A stretch of DNA of 64,000 bases from PoT sp049331405. GTDB taxonomy: Bacteria > Planctomycetota > Planctomycetia > Isosphaerales > Isosphaeraceae. Made by a program: the position numbers and the translations under genes. The notes beneath the pieces were generated by a model. The model had not been told where the DNA came from and ran no database searches. It saw only the letters and a list, made by a program, of their open reading frames with translations. Where the stretch lies: assembly GCF_049331405.1 (NCBI RefSeq), contig NZ_CP186274.1:7626001-7690000 (forward strand), written 5' to 3'. Below are positions 1-9,761 of this stretch, in pieces (position 1 is the first letter of the stretch; each line of letters begins with the position of its first letter).

Positions 1-99
1 ATGGGGGCGAGATCCCGCGAGCGAGTCGAGCATTTCTTCAGCTGGACGAGCATTGCGCGGTGGACGACCGACTTTTACTGGGATCTGATCCAGGCTTGA
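1..99 (+). CDS. C-terminal end of a glycosyltransferase (partial)
   Basis: The reading frame is open from the window edge to a TGA at 97-99, so only the last 32 residues or fewer are visible. They read as an Arg/Glu-rich stretch followed by FSWTSIARWTTDFYWDL. This resembles the C-terminal tail of GT-B (family 4) glycosyltransferases, where a short helix with a phe-ser-trp core folds back on the N-domain. The ATG at base 1 is probably an internal methionine rather than the start. The gene converges on the fae-like gene and ends just before a strong inverted repeat. The family call rests on a short motif only. Confidence 0.5.
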   Translation: MGARSRERVEHFFSWTSIARWTTDFYWDLIQA

Positions 100-118
100 G
101 CCGGACGAAGCTATAACG

Positions 119-154
119 AGGGCCGCGAGCCGCCTTCCGGCAGCTCGCGGCCCT
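119..154. terminator. Bidirectional terminator hairpin between convergent genes
   Basis: A perfect 12-base inverted repeat (119-130 with 143-154, loop 131-142) is followed on the plus strand by a TGCCGTTTTT tract. It lies between the stop of the glycosyltransferase fragment and the stop of the fae-like gene at 163, as expected for a shared intrinsic terminator. Confidence 0.75.
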
Positions 155-162
155 TGCCGTTT

Positions 163-711
163 TTAGAGGTTGCCTTCAAGACCCTGGCGGTGGAAGAAGT
201 GTTCCACCTCGTCCTGGTTCTCGAGCAGCCAGTCGATGGTCGGCTCGTTGTTCAGGGCCTTGCGGATGACCTTGGTCGTCGCCTCGCGATGGACGGCGAA
301 GAGCGCGGCGTGGTCGACCTTCTCGACTTTGAGCACCGAGGGATCGAGCCAGACCGAGTAGATAATCCCCAGATCGTTCGCCTTCTCCTTGGGGATGATC
401 CCTTCACGGACGGCGTCGAGCACGCCGTTGGCGATCGCCGCCTGCACGGTGCCCATCAGGATGTTCGTGTAGGTCGTGCTCTTGACCGTGACCTTGCTCA
501 CCATGACGGTAGCGGGGCGGACCTGGACGTCGCTGTTCAGGATCGCGAAGACGCGGGAGTGCCCCTTCACCTGGTCGCCGATCAGGTTCGCCAGGGCGTT
601 GCCGACGGGGCCGTCGAGCTCTCCGATGACGATCTCCGGCTCGGCGCACAGGTAGTCTTCATCCCCTTCGACGAGGGCCTCGCCGGTCCTCAGGACGATT
701 CGTTCGCTCAT
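163..711 (-). CDS. Formaldehyde-activating enzyme (Fae) homologue
   Basis: The 182-residue product aligns by eye along its whole length with formaldehyde-activating enzyme, which condenses formaldehyde with tetrahydromethanopterin. Recognisable blocks are GEALVEG near residue 10, a DGPVGNALAN segment, KGHSRVFAIL, RPATVMVSKVTVKS, VQAAIANGVLDAV and EGIIPKEKANDLGI. Planctomycetes are known to carry the H4MPT-linked C1 pathway and several divergent Fae copies. In true Fae the segment after GEALV contains an invariant histidine (AHIDL-type motif); here the equivalent is AEPEIVIG, so Glu24 appears to replace it. This copy may therefore be a divergent paralogue without standard activity. The gene stands alone, with no other H4MPT gene beside it; an mfnB homologue lies about 55 kb away. 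Confidence 0.82.
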   Translation of the reverse strand: MSERIVLRTGEALVEGDEDYLCAEPEIVIGELDGPVGNALANLIGDQVKGHSRVFAILNSDVQVRPATVMVSKVTVKSTTYTNILMGTVQAAIANGVLDAVREGIIPKEKANDLGIIYSVWLDPSVLKVEKVDHAALFAVHREATTKVIRKALNNEPTIDWLLENQDEVEHFFHRQGLEGNL

Positions 712-1042
712 GCGTCAGACTCCCACGGATAGGATGCAGCCCACCGCCTTGAATCGCCGACGGGCATAATCATGTCGATACGTTAAGTGATTCGGGCTCC
801 CGGGTTCACCTCAGAGCCCCGGAACACGATCGAGTTGCATCGAGACGCGATTATTCACGGAACGCGAGCAGGCGCCAACCTTGGCGGTCTCGAATGTCGG
901 ACGCGTCTCCGTTCGCGATCGGATCGCCTCTCGGTATGCTGTTGGGGGTGAGGCCATTGGAGTCAGTTCACCGGCTGGGCCGTTGAAATGCTCGGGCGGT
1001 TCGTGTCAGGGCCTCCCTCCACCATTGAATGAGACGAGACGT
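712..1042. other. Divergent intergenic region
   Basis: This stretch separates the fae-like gene (minus) from yjbQ (plus) and must hold both promoters. No clear promoter hexamer pair, repeat or small gene was seen. The open frame that runs into yjbQ from 881 lacks a convincing ribosome site and codes for nothing recognisable before residue 55. Confidence 0.5.
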
Positions 1043-1456
<414 letters not shown>

Positions 1457-1563
1457 GCGAATTGGCCTGGCGGGCGAACGCAAGTTGGCCGTCTATTGTC
1501 TACTAAGAGCCGGGTCGAATGCATGTTCGTGCGTGGCTTTCGACCGCGAAGAAAAGGTGAATT

Positions 1564-1968
1564 ATGAGCATCGTGCAGAAAATGCGGGCGAAGTTGACCG
1601 AGTCGATGAAGGCCAAGGACGCGGTCCGGACGCAGTTCCTTCGCTACTGGATCGCGGGCCTGACCAAGGGCGACGGCACCGAGTTGTCCGAGACCGAATC
1701 CATCGGCAAGATGCGAGGCGTCCTCAAGGAAGCCAAGTCGGGCTCGACCACGTTCACGGCCGAAGAAATCGCCCTGCTCGAGGAGTGGGTTCCGGCCACC
1801 CTCACCGCGGAGCAGGTCGTCGCCGAGCTCGCCTCGGTGGCCGACGCCATCAAGGCCGCCCCGAAGGACGGCATGGCGATGGGTGTCGCCATGAAGGCCC
1901 TCGCCGGCAAACCGGTCGACTCGCAAGACGTCAAGACCGCCGTCGCGTCGATCCGCGGCACGGCTTGA
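1564..1968 (+). CDS. GatB/YqeY domain protein
   Basis: A 134-residue protein of the YqeY family, related to the C-terminal helical domain of GatB in the tRNA-dependent amidotransferase. The N-terminus carries the helical run with KDAVRTQFLRY, followed by a central EEIALLEEWVPATLT segment. The C-terminus has the family-typical KDGMAMGVAMKALAGKPVDS region. Planctomycete versions are slightly shorter than the roughly 150-residue norm. A GAAGAAAAGGTGA stretch just upstream serves as ribosome site. YqeY-type proteins are thought to bind tRNA in amidotransferase-related roles, but their exact function is not settled. Confidence 0.88.
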   Translation: MSIVQKMRAKLTESMKAKDAVRTQFLRYWIAGLTKGDGTELSETESIGKMRGVLKEAKSGSTTFTAEEIALLEEWVPATLTAEQVVAELASVADAIKAAPKDGMAMGVAMKALAGKPVDSQDVKTAVASIRGTA

Positions 1969-2016
1969 ACTCCGTCCACTTCGCCGAACACAGCCTTATC
2001 GGGTTCGTCTCCCCGC

Positions 2017-2041
2017 GCCTCGGGTCTTCACGACCCGAGGC
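2017..2041 (+). terminator. Hairpin downstream of the YqeY gene
   Basis: A perfect 10-base stem (2017-2026 with 2032-2041, loop TTCAC) sits 48 bases past the YqeY stop codon. No T-run follows, so it may be a terminator or a 3-prime stabilising hairpin. Confidence 0.5.
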
Positions 2042-2254
2042 AGATCTGGTATGCCTATCCCGTTCGATGCTCTCTCCATCCCCCTTCGTCCGCTCCCGGC
2101 GAGCTCCTGCCGGTTCGGGCGGCCGTCAATCAGGAAATTGCGGGACGACATCCTATAATTCTGTGGATGTGGCGTTGTCCCGATCCGTGCGGTTTCCCCG
2201 AGGTCGATGGGGTTCCTGGTCCGTCATCGTTCTTTGCGGTGAGGCATCCACAGC

Positions 2255-2905
2255 ATGAATATGCGTATCTTGTGCAGTCTCGTCGTCGCCTTATCGGTAT
2301 TCGCGATCACGCCCATCTTGCCGGCTCAACAGGAGTCGAAGGAGTCGAAGGCGGATGCAAAGAACAAAAAGGTTGAGAAGACCGATGAGGAATGGGCGAA
2401 GATCCTGACCCGTGGCCAGTTCATGGTCACGCGACAGAAGGCGACGGAACCCGCCTTCTCCGGCAAATATGTGAACAACCACGCCAAGGGTATATACCAC
2501 TGCGTTTGCTGCGACGCCGACCTCTTCAACTCGAGGACGAAGTTCGAGTCGGGCACCGGCTGGCCGAGCTTCTACAAGCCGGTCGATGCCTCCGCCCTCG
2601 CAACGGAGATGGATTACAAAACCGAAGAAGAGCGCGTCGAGGTCATGTGCAGCAGGTGCGGGGCGCATCTCGGCCACGTCTTCACGGACGGCCCTCCTCC
2701 CACGGGACTTCGTTACTGCATCAACTCGCTCTCCTTGAAGTTCGTCAAGGATACGAACTCAGCCACGACCTCGAAGAAAGACGCCGCGAAAGCCAAGAGC
2801 AAGGCCAAGGCAAAGACCAAGGGCAAGCCGAGTGCTGAGCCCAAGTCGAGAACCGAGGATGACGAGGCTCCGAAGAAGGACGCTGAGGAACCAGCCACCC
2901 CTTGA
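2255..2905 (+). CDS. msrB: Exported peptide-methionine (R)-S-oxide reductase
   Basis: A 216-residue protein with an N-terminal signal peptide (hydrophobic residues about 4-22, then an Ala-Gln site). The central MsrB domain spans about residues 45-165. It reduces methionine-R-sulfoxide in damaged proteins. Both zinc-binding CxxC pairs are visible (CVCCDAD and CSRCGAH), as are the GTGWPSF motif and the catalytic cysteine in RYCINSLSLKF. The last 50 residues are a low-complexity Lys/Ala/Glu tail, which is unusual for MsrB. The gene is a single transcription unit, preceded by about 285 non-coding bases. Export implies repair of envelope proteins. Confidence 0.92.
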   Translation: MNMRILCSLVVALSVFAITPILPAQQESKESKADAKNKKVEKTDEEWAKILTRGQFMVTRQKATEPAFSGKYVNNHAKGIYHCVCCDADLFNSRTKFESGTGWPSFYKPVDASALATEMDYKTEEERVEVMCSRCGAHLGHVFTDGPPPTGLRYCINSLSLKFVKDTNSATTSKKDAAKAKSKAKAKTKGKPSAEPKSRTEDDEAPKKDAEEPATP

Positions 2906-2930
2906 TTTCAGCCGGTTCCTGGAAACAGAA

Positions 2931-2953
2931 CCGCCGACGCAAAGCGTCGGCGG
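2931..2953. terminator. Hairpin between convergent msrB and HAD genes
   Basis: A perfect 10-base GC-rich stem (2931-2940 with 2944-2953) with an AAA loop lies between the two convergent stop codons. There is no T-tract, so termination strength is uncertain. Confidence 0.5.
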
Positions 2954-3030
2954 GTGACCACTTGGGCTGAACACTCAGTCTCTTGACACCCGTTGGGGAT
3001 CGTCACGAGCGGTTGCCTTTCGCTTCCAGC

Positions 3031-3801
3031 TCAGGCGAGGGTGTCGACGGGGATGTGCTGCACGTCCTCGAAGACGTAGGTGGGGCGATACGGGAAGGTC
3101 TCGATCGTCTCTCGCGTGCTGACACCCGAGAGGACCAGAATTGTGCGCATCCCGGCCTCGGTGCCGGCGAGGACGTCGGTATCCATCCGGTCGCCGACCA
3201 TGAAGGATTCGGACGAGTGGGCCCCGATCTTCCGGAGGGCCGTCTTCATCATCAACGGGTTCGGCTTGCCGATGAAGTACGGTTTTCGGCCCGTTGCCAA
3301 CTCGATCGGAGCCACGAGCGCCCCGCAGGCCGGCTGAATCCCCTGCTCCGAAGGGCCGGTCAGGTCCAGGTTCGTGGCGATGAACCGGGCACCACCCTGG
3401 ACGAGGCGGATGGCTCGCTCGATCTTCTCGAAGTCATAGCTTCGGGTGTCACCCACGACGACGTAGTCGGGGTTGTGCTCCGTCAGCGTGTACCCGACGC
3501 TGTAGAGGGCGTGCGTCAGGCCCGCGCCGCCAATCACGTAGGCGGTGCCATTCGGCTTCTGCTGCTTGAGGAAATCGGCCGTGGCGAGCGCCGAGGTGTG
3601 GAAGGCCGACTCCTCCACCGAGATCCCCATCTGCTCGAGCTTGTAGCGGAGGTCGCGCGGGGTCCACTGGCTGTTGTTCGTCAGGAAGAGGAACGGATGC
3701 TGGCCGCTCTGGAGCCGACCGAGAAAATCCTGAGCCCCGGGGATCAGTCGATTCCCGTGGTAGATCACTCCATCCATGTCCACGATGTAGCTGGTCGGCA
3801 T
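3031..3801 (-). CDS. HAD-superfamily subclass IIA (NagD-like) phosphatase
   Basis: A 256-residue protein with the full HAD-IIA signature. Motif I is DMDGVIYHG with the nucleophile at Asp8 and acid/base Asp10, motif II is TNNS near residue 40, the lysine is in IGKPNPLMM, and motif IV is GDRMDTD. A C2-type cap lies between motifs II and III. NagD-like enzymes dephosphorylate nucleotides or sugar phosphates; the substrate here cannot be read from sequence. The gene is monocistronic and convergent with msrB. Confidence 0.9.
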   Translation of the reverse strand: MPTSYIVDMDGVIYHGNRLIPGAQDFLGRLQSGQHPFLFLTNNSQWTPRDLRYKLEQMGISVEESAFHTSALATADFLKQQKPNGTAYVIGGAGLTHALYSVGYTLTEHNPDYVVVGDTRSYDFEKIERAIRLVQGGARFIATNLDLTGPSEQGIQPACGALVAPIELATGRKPYFIGKPNPLMMKTALRKIGAHSSESFMVGDRMDTDVLAGTEAGMRTILVLSGVSTRETIETFPYRPTYVFEDVQHIPVDTLA

Positions 3802-4053
3802 CGTAGGTATTCCCTCGACGGTCGCACGAGTTCGCCGCGATGCGACGAGAGCCGCACCACGTCTTAAACCGGGATTGTATCAGGTCACTTCGTTCGCTTC
3901 GACGACCCTGTCGTCGTACGGACGGTAGGTCGGGCCGGTCGCGGCGAGTGTCCCCCTGGTTGCGAACTGTTGAAGGCATTAGCATCATAGCCAGTTTCAT
4001 GGAATGATCTGCGGCCTTGGCCCGCGAGTTCGTAAACCGGGAGGCGTTGGAAC

Positions 4054-5748
4054 GTGGCACGACACTGGATCAGCTTACTCACGGTGACACTCATGGCCGG
4101 ACTCGGACTCTCAGCCTCCTCTAACGCATCGGGCGCCGAGTGGGATGAGGCCAAAGCTAAGAAATTCATCGAGGAGCATGTCGCCAGGATCCAGCCGCTC
4201 GAGCACACCGCGGCCCTCGCCTGGTGGAACGCCAACATCAGCGGCAAGGACGAGGACTTCCAGGCCAAGGAGGACGCCCAGAACAAACTCGACGCGGCAC
4301 TTTCCGACAAATCTCGATTCGCCGAGTTGAAGAGCCTCAAGGAAGCGACGTTCGAAGACCGTCTGATTGAGCGCCAGATCGAGGTCCTCTACCTCCAGTA
4401 CCTCGAGAAGCAGGTCGATCCCGAACTCCTGAGGAAGATCACCGCCAAGGCGAATGCGGTCGAGAAGGCTTTCAACGCCTACCGAGCCCAGGTCGACGGC
4501 AAGTCCCTCACCGATAGCGAGGTGCGGAAGATCCTCAAGGAGTCGAAGGATTCGAAGCAGCGGCAGGCCGTCTGGGAAGCGAGCAAGAAGGTCGGCGCAG
4601 CCGTCGAGGCGGATCTCAAGGCCCTGGTCAAGCTCCGCAACGAAGCGGCCCACGCTCTAGACTACGCCGATTTCCACCACCTTCAGCTCAACCTCAACGA
4701 GCAGTCGCAGGCGGAAGTCCTCGCGCTCTTCAACGAGTTGGATCTGATGACCCGGCTCCCCTTCTCGAAGGCCAAGGCCGAGATCGATGAGAGGTTGGCC
4801 GATGGCCTCGGCATCAAGGTGGTCGACCTGCGTCCCTGGCACTACCAGGATCCGTTCTTCCAGGAGCCGCCGGCCGTCTACAAGACCGACCTCGACTCAG
4901 CCTACACCCAGGCGGATATCCTCAAGCTCTGCCGCGAATTCTACGCGGGGATCGGCCTACCCATCGACGACGTGATCGCCCGCAGCGACCTGTACGAGAA
5001 GCCAGGCAAGAGTCCGCACGCCTTTTGCACGGACATCGACCGGAAGGGAGACGTCCGGGTCCTCGCGAACATCGTCCCCAACGAATACTGGATGGGGACG
5101 ATGCTGCACGAGCTGGGGCACTCGGTCTACAGCAGCAAGAACATCCCCCAGAGCGTGCCCTACGTCCTCCGCACCGAGTCTCACATCCTCTCCACCGAAG
5201 GCGTGGCGATGATGTTCGAGCGGTTCTCGAAGGACGCCGACTGGCTGACCTCGATGGGGGTGAAGCTGGACGACCCCAAGGCCTACGACGAGGCCGGCAC
5301 TCTCATGAGGCGCAACAAGCTCCTGATCTTCTCGAGGTGGTGCCAGGTCATGCTCCGGTTCGAGAAGGAACTGTACGCCAACCCTGATCAGGACCTGAAC
5401 GACCTCTGGTGGACCCTGGTCGAGTCATATCAGGGGCTCAAGCGACCCGACAATCGGAGCGCACCGGACTACGCGAGCAAGATCCACATCGTCACGGCAC
5501 CGGCCTACTATCATAATTATATGATGGGGGAACTGTTCGCGGCCCAGGTCCACCACACGATCGCACGCGAGGTGCTCGACGGGGTCGCACCCAGCAAGGC
5601 CAACTACGTCGGCAAGGAGGCGGTCGGCCGGTTCATGAAGGAAAGGGTCTTCGCCCCGGGCCGGACCCTGAGCTGGGACAAGCTCACCGAGCACGCCACA
5701 GGCGAGCGGCTCAATCCCAAGGCGTTCGCCAAGGACCTCAAGGATTGA
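4054..5748 (+). CDS. Exported M2-type (ACE-like) zinc metallopeptidase
   Basis: A 564-residue secreted peptidase. The start is GTG at 4054, with GGGAGG about ten bases upstream, and gives a signal peptide (hydrophobic residues 5-25, ending ASGAEW). The zinc site is HELGH at residues 352-356, with the third ligand glutamate in TEGVAMMFERF near 382. That gluzincin spacing and the all-helical make-up fit family M2 (angiotensin-converting-enzyme-like dipeptidyl carboxypeptidases); the related M3 group is the main alternative. It probably degrades peptides in the periplasm. The gene diverges from the HAD phosphatase and is not clearly linked to the GTPases downstream. Confidence 0.85.
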   Translation: MARHWISLLTVTLMAGLGLSASSNASGAEWDEAKAKKFIEEHVARIQPLEHTAALAWWNANISGKDEDFQAKEDAQNKLDAALSDKSRFAELKSLKEATFEDRLIERQIEVLYLQYLEKQVDPELLRKITAKANAVEKAFNAYRAQVDGKSLTDSEVRKILKESKDSKQRQAVWEASKKVGAAVEADLKALVKLRNEAAHALDYADFHHLQLNLNEQSQAEVLALFNELDLMTRLPFSKAKAEIDERLADGLGIKVVDLRPWHYQDPFFQEPPAVYKTDLDSAYTQADILKLCREFYAGIGLPIDDVIARSDLYEKPGKSPHAFCTDIDRKGDVRVLANIVPNEYWMGTMLHELGHSVYSSKNIPQSVPYVLRTESHILSTEGVAMMFERFSKDADWLTSMGVKLDDPKAYDEAGTLMRRNKLLIFSRWCQVMLRFEKELYANPDQDLNDLWWTLVESYQGLKRPDNRSAPDYASKIHIVTAPAYYHNYMMGELFAAQVHHTIAREVLDGVAPSKANYVGKEAVGRFMKERVFAPGRTLSWDKLTEHATGERLNPKAFAKDLKD

Positions 5749-5916
5749 TCCTTCCGCCCGCCTTGTGTAGCGTCTGGGTCATAAAGCCCCGCCTCCTTTT
5801 CATAATGGAGGGAGTCACGCGAACTACTGATGGCAGGGATGCCCCCTTCGGGTAACATCCACGCGTCATCCGGGAGGAAGGGGCTTCCTCCCGGGCCCGT
5901 CGGCTCGAGGAAGCAG

Positions 5917-7764
5917 ATGAGCGGGAATGATCCCATCGCGGCCTGTGACCGACTCGTTCGGATCTTCGAACGCGCCCAGAACTTACAGCTTGCGGGCCGG
6001 CCTGAAGCCGAAGATACGATCCAGACCCCCCTCGTGCCGTTCGCCGTTGCGCTCCTGAGCATGCGGGTACGTCCCGCCCTCACGCCGGGATGGCTCGATA
6101 AGGACCCGGTCCATGCCGTCCTGATGGGCGCGACGAACACGGGCAAATCCACGCTGTTGAACGTCTTGCTCGGTCGCGACGCCGCGGGCATGGGGGTCCG
6201 AGCCCGGTTGAGCCAGCACCCCGAGGCCTATCGTCCGGTCTCACTCGGCGACGAGTGGCTAAATACGTTCGACTCCCGATTCCGAGCCTACCGGCGTTTC
6301 TACAACGAGCATCCGCCCCGCCAGGAGGACGACGACCTCCGGCGCAACGGATATATCCCTGCCCTGGCGGTCATCGACCCTGCTCGCATCGCCGCCGACG
6401 AGTTGGCCCCGGTCTTCTCTCAATCCGCCATCGTCTGGGACGGCCCCGATTTCTCGACGGAGGCGGCCCAGAGCTATCTTTCCGCCGTGATCGATCTAAT
6501 CGGGCTGGCCGACCTCGTGGTGATGACTACCACGGACGAGGCCTACGCCGACGACCGGGGCAATTTGCTCCTGCGGATGCTGGCCGATGCCGGCATCCCT
6601 GTCGTCGTGGTGGCGAACAAGGTCCCGGAAAACTCCTCGCTGATCGACAACATCGCTCAGACGATCAAGGATCAGGGCCACCAGAAAGCTCCCCCACTCC
6701 AACTCCGCGAGGTTCGGGGCACGTCACCCGCCGAGCGGCTCAAGTCGCTCCTAGGGATGTCCCAGACGAACTCGGTCCGCGACACAATCGGCCGGGAGGT
6801 CGCTCGGGGGCGTGAGCTTAAACGCCAGGCACTTCGCAACTCGGTCCAGTTCATCGGCAAACGGTTGGAAGGGATGCTCCAACCCCTGATCGAAGAGGCC
6901 GGGGCCGCGGCGGAATGGTCCAAGGTGGTTGAAAAGGTCACGACCGAGCGAGTCCTGGAACCTTACCGGCGAGACTACCTCGAAGGGGTCAATTACGCCG
7001 AGTTCAACCGGACGCTGGTTCACCTCGTCGAGTTGCTCAGGGTGCCGGTCGTCGGCGTAGTGGTGGAGACGGCCGGCCATGTGGTCCGCGTGCCCTTGAA
7101 GCTCGTGAAGCATGGTTTCCGCAAACTGATGAAGCTGCCCACGTCGAGCGCGACGACGATCCCCGAGGAGGAGGTCCTCCGCTCGGCGATCGGTTCCCTG
7201 CTCCTGCGGCTGACGTCCGAGGCCCAGGCTCGAGCGGGCAAAGGGTCGCACGGCTCCTGGGGGCTCGTCGCCCAGAAGCTCGGCGAGCCGATCTTCAGCA
7301 AGCGTTTGTACGACATCTTCCAGCGCGACTTCCTGGAGTATCGCCAGGCGTTCGAGCAGGAAGTTCGTCGCCGGGCTGAGAACCTCTACAACAAGCTGAA
7401 GGAAGATCCCGCCCGGCTGCAAACCCTCAGAGGGGCGAACCTGCTCGCCGGTACGGCTTCCGTCGCCGTGGCTGTCAAGACGGCCGGTTTGAGCTGGTCC
7501 GACGCTGTGCTCGGCCCCGTTGTTGCGGGGCTCTGGCATAACTTGCTGGAGTGGGGACTAGGGCGTTATCTCGAGACGCTCCGGACCGACCTGGTCGCCG
7601 ACCAGTATCGCGCCGTCGAGGATCTCGTCTCCAAGAGCCTGGCCGACCCGCTCAAGAAGCTCTTCGACGTCGCCGTCAGTGCGAAGGAGCTGGAGGTGGC
7701 GCTCGCGGATTTCACCCTCGTGAAAACCGAGGCGCTCCGAGTCGCAGGAGGGAGGGACGCGTGA
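5917..7764 (+). CDS. Dynamin-like GTPase A
   Basis: A 615-residue P-loop protein. The G1 motif is GATNTGKST at residues 71-79. The G3-equivalent is degenerate (WDGPDFST) and G4 is VVANKV without the usual Asp, so nucleotide specificity is weakened or altered. After the G domain comes a long helical region, then a hydrophobic patch around 540-580 rich in Ala/Gly/Val, like the membrane-inserting part of bacterial dynamin-like proteins. The frame is open from 5830, but the ATG at 5917 has GAGGAAG five bases upstream and is preferred. Its stop overlaps the start of GTPase B by four bases, so the two are translationally coupled and probably act together, perhaps as a hetero-oligomer on a membrane. 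Confidence 0.8.
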   Translation: MSGNDPIAACDRLVRIFERAQNLQLAGRPEAEDTIQTPLVPFAVALLSMRVRPALTPGWLDKDPVHAVLMGATNTGKSTLLNVLLGRDAAGMGVRARLSQHPEAYRPVSLGDEWLNTFDSRFRAYRRFYNEHPPRQEDDDLRRNGYIPALAVIDPARIAADELAPVFSQSAIVWDGPDFSTEAAQSYLSAVIDLIGLADLVVMTTTDEAYADDRGNLLLRMLADAGIPVVVVANKVPENSSLIDNIAQTIKDQGHQKAPPLQLREVRGTSPAERLKSLLGMSQTNSVRDTIGREVARGRELKRQALRNSVQFIGKRLEGMLQPLIEEAGAAAEWSKVVEKVTTERVLEPYRRDYLEGVNYAEFNRTLVHLVELLRVPVVGVVVETAGHVVRVPLKLVKHGFRKLMKLPTSSATTIPEEEVLRSAIGSLLLRLTSEAQARAGKGSHGSWGLVAQKLGEPIFSKRLYDIFQRDFLEYRQAFEQEVRRRAENLYNKLKEDPARLQTLRGANLLAGTASVAVAVKTAGLSWSDAVLGPVVAGLWHNLLEWGLGRYLETLRTDLVADQYRAVEDLVSKSLADPLKKLFDVAVSAKELEVALADFTLVKTEALRVAGGRDA

Positions 7765-9527
7765 CCGACGAGAAGACGCGACGCAAGCTCGCCGCCGCCT
7801 TCGAGCGCTTCACCAAGAGGTTCCAGGAGCCCAGGGCCCTCAGCCTCTCCGAGGAAGATCGGGCCGAGCTCCAGAAGGCCCTGGATCGAGCCTATGGCCA
7901 ACTCCTCGGCCCCAGCGAGCCCGTCCTCACGGTCGCTCTCGCGGGCGGGACCGGGGCCGGAAAGAGTACGCTCATCAATGCCCTCGCGGGCAAGGTAATC
8001 GCCGAGGCCAGCGAGATCCGGCCGACGACGAAACATATCAACGTCTACCACCATCAAGAAGACTCGCTCGGCACCCTCACCGATGAGCTCTCCACCGAGG
8101 CCAACTTCGTCTCGCACAACCGCGCCGAGCTCCGGCACAAGATGCTGGTCGACGCCCCCGACCTCGACAGCTTCGTCGTCCAGCATCGCACGACGACCAA
8201 GGCTCTGCTCCGGCGCTCGGGCCTCGTCCTCTACGTCTTCAGCCCCGAGCGGCATCTCGAAGAACGAACCTGGTCGGTCCTGCGGCAGGAGACCGAGTTC
8301 AGCGCCTGTGCGGCCGTCCTGAACAAGTCGGATCGGATCGGATCGGCCGAAGAGCTGGACTCGATCTCCAGGGATGTGGTCGAGAACTTCAGGGCGCTCG
8401 GCCTGCCGGATATTCGCATCTTCCGGGTCTCCTCGAGGGCCCATGTCCCCGGCGCGGACGGTGCCCTGCCCGAGTCGCATGCTGAGATCGACGAGATGCC
8501 CGCGCTTCGCTCGTTCATCGAGCACGAACTGCACGGGAGCGAGATCGCCAAGATCCTTCGTACGCAACGACAGGCGGTGATCTCTCACCTCCGGGCCGAA
8601 GTCGAGAAGATCGCCCCGGAGTCGGTCCTCACCCACCTTGAGCAACTCGGCAAGGAGGCCGAGACCCGGGCGATCAAGATTTCGAACGAGATCTCCGCGA
8701 ACCTGGCCGAGATCCTCCAGACGGTCGAGGCCGAACTCGCTCCCCTTGCGACGATCCAGGGGCATCAACGGTTCTGGGGACCGTTCCGGGCCTGGCTGGC
8801 CCTGGCGGATTTCGTGAGTTTCGGGCTGGCTCGACTGCTCCGGAAGACGATGAGGAATGAGTCATCCGACTCAAACCATGGGATCGAACGCATCCTCACC
8901 AAGACGGCCTCGCCCGTCGTATCCGAGATGCTGCATAACGAGGCCCATCGCGTCCAGAGCCGGCTCTACAACCAGAACTTGCCCATCGAGCGCTGGCGAC
9001 AGATCACGTCTCAGATCGATGGATCCAAGACCGTTGCCGAGATCGCGAATCAGATCGAGGTCGACTTCGACGTATCGACGACGCAGCACTCCCATCAAGG
9101 CGGCGGAATCATCTGGGCGGTGAGCAGCTTGGGGGGCGTCGTCCCGGCCGGCCTGGTCCTGGTAGGCCTGATCGTGATGACGCGTGACCTCTTCGCGGGG
9201 AATTACTCCGGACTCGCGCTGCTCTGGCACCTGGTGGCGATGTGCGTCCTGTTCTTCCTCGCCCTGCAAGGGGTCGTGGGGATCTTGCTGCCCGGCGGAT
9301 CCCGCTGGATCGGCCCCTCAATCGGCCCCAAGGCCGTGAATCAGGTTATCAGGAAGACCATCACGGGTTGGATCACCGACTATCGCGACGAATTGCAGGC
9401 CGACATCGTCGACCTTCGACAGTCGATCGCCGTCATCGAGGAGGCCGCTTTGAACACGGATGGCAGGACGTTGGGCGGACAGCCTGAGGGCCCCCCGAGA
9501 AACCTGGCCGCCCCGGCACGGGCCTGA
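7761..9527 (+). CDS. Dynamin-like GTPase B with C-terminal membrane segments
   Basis: A 588-residue protein that starts at GTG 7761, inside the stop of GTPase A, with GGAGGGAGGG directly upstream. The G domain has G1 GGTGAGKST (residues 62-70), a G3-like VDAPDLDS and an intact G4 NKSD. A long helical stalk-like region follows, then two hydrophobic membrane-spanning segments near residues 450-515 and a soluble tail. The layout (G domain, helical stalk, paired membrane helices) matches bacterial dynamin-like or YfjP/HSR1-type GTPases that remodel or sense membranes. Together with GTPase A it resembles the tandem arrangement of bacterial dynamin-like pairs. Confidence 0.85.
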   Translation: MTDEKTRRKLAAAFERFTKRFQEPRALSLSEEDRAELQKALDRAYGQLLGPSEPVLTVALAGGTGAGKSTLINALAGKVIAEASEIRPTTKHINVYHHQEDSLGTLTDELSTEANFVSHNRAELRHKMLVDAPDLDSFVVQHRTTTKALLRRSGLVLYVFSPERHLEERTWSVLRQETEFSACAAVLNKSDRIGSAEELDSISRDVVENFRALGLPDIRIFRVSSRAHVPGADGALPESHAEIDEMPALRSFIEHELHGSEIAKILRTQRQAVISHLRAEVEKIAPESVLTHLEQLGKEAETRAIKISNEISANLAEILQTVEAELAPLATIQGHQRFWGPFRAWLALADFVSFGLARLLRKTMRNESSDSNHGIERILTKTASPVVSEMLHNEAHRVQSRLYNQNLPIERWRQITSQIDGSKTVAEIANQIEVDFDVSTTQHSHQGGGIIWAVSSLGGVVPAGLVLVGLIVMTRDLFAGNYSGLALLWHLVAMCVLFFLALQGVVGILLPGGSRWIGPSIGPKAVNQVIRKTITGWITDYRDELQADIVDLRQSIAVIEEAALNTDGRTLGGQPEGPPRNLAAPARA

Positions 9528-9761
9528 CACTCATCTGGCATGAGTTGCGTTTTGCTTCCGTTCGCAACGGTTCCGAAAGTCGAGCGGCGACTAGGAAAGT
9601 CGCCTTCCGCAAATCCTGAGTCCGGGTAACGTCTCCCGGCCGGACACTTCAGTGCCGGTTTCATCGGACGTGGGGCGGCGCGGACGAGTGGTGCGGTCCG
9701 ATCACGCCGAGGGCCTCGGCCCGGCGATGCGACCCGTTTCAATCCAGATGGCGCAAAGACC

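Noticed and set aside
8331..8346. Short GATCG tandem repeat
   Set aside because: It falls in the coding sequence of GTPase B and is within codon constraints; too short to be a functional repeat.
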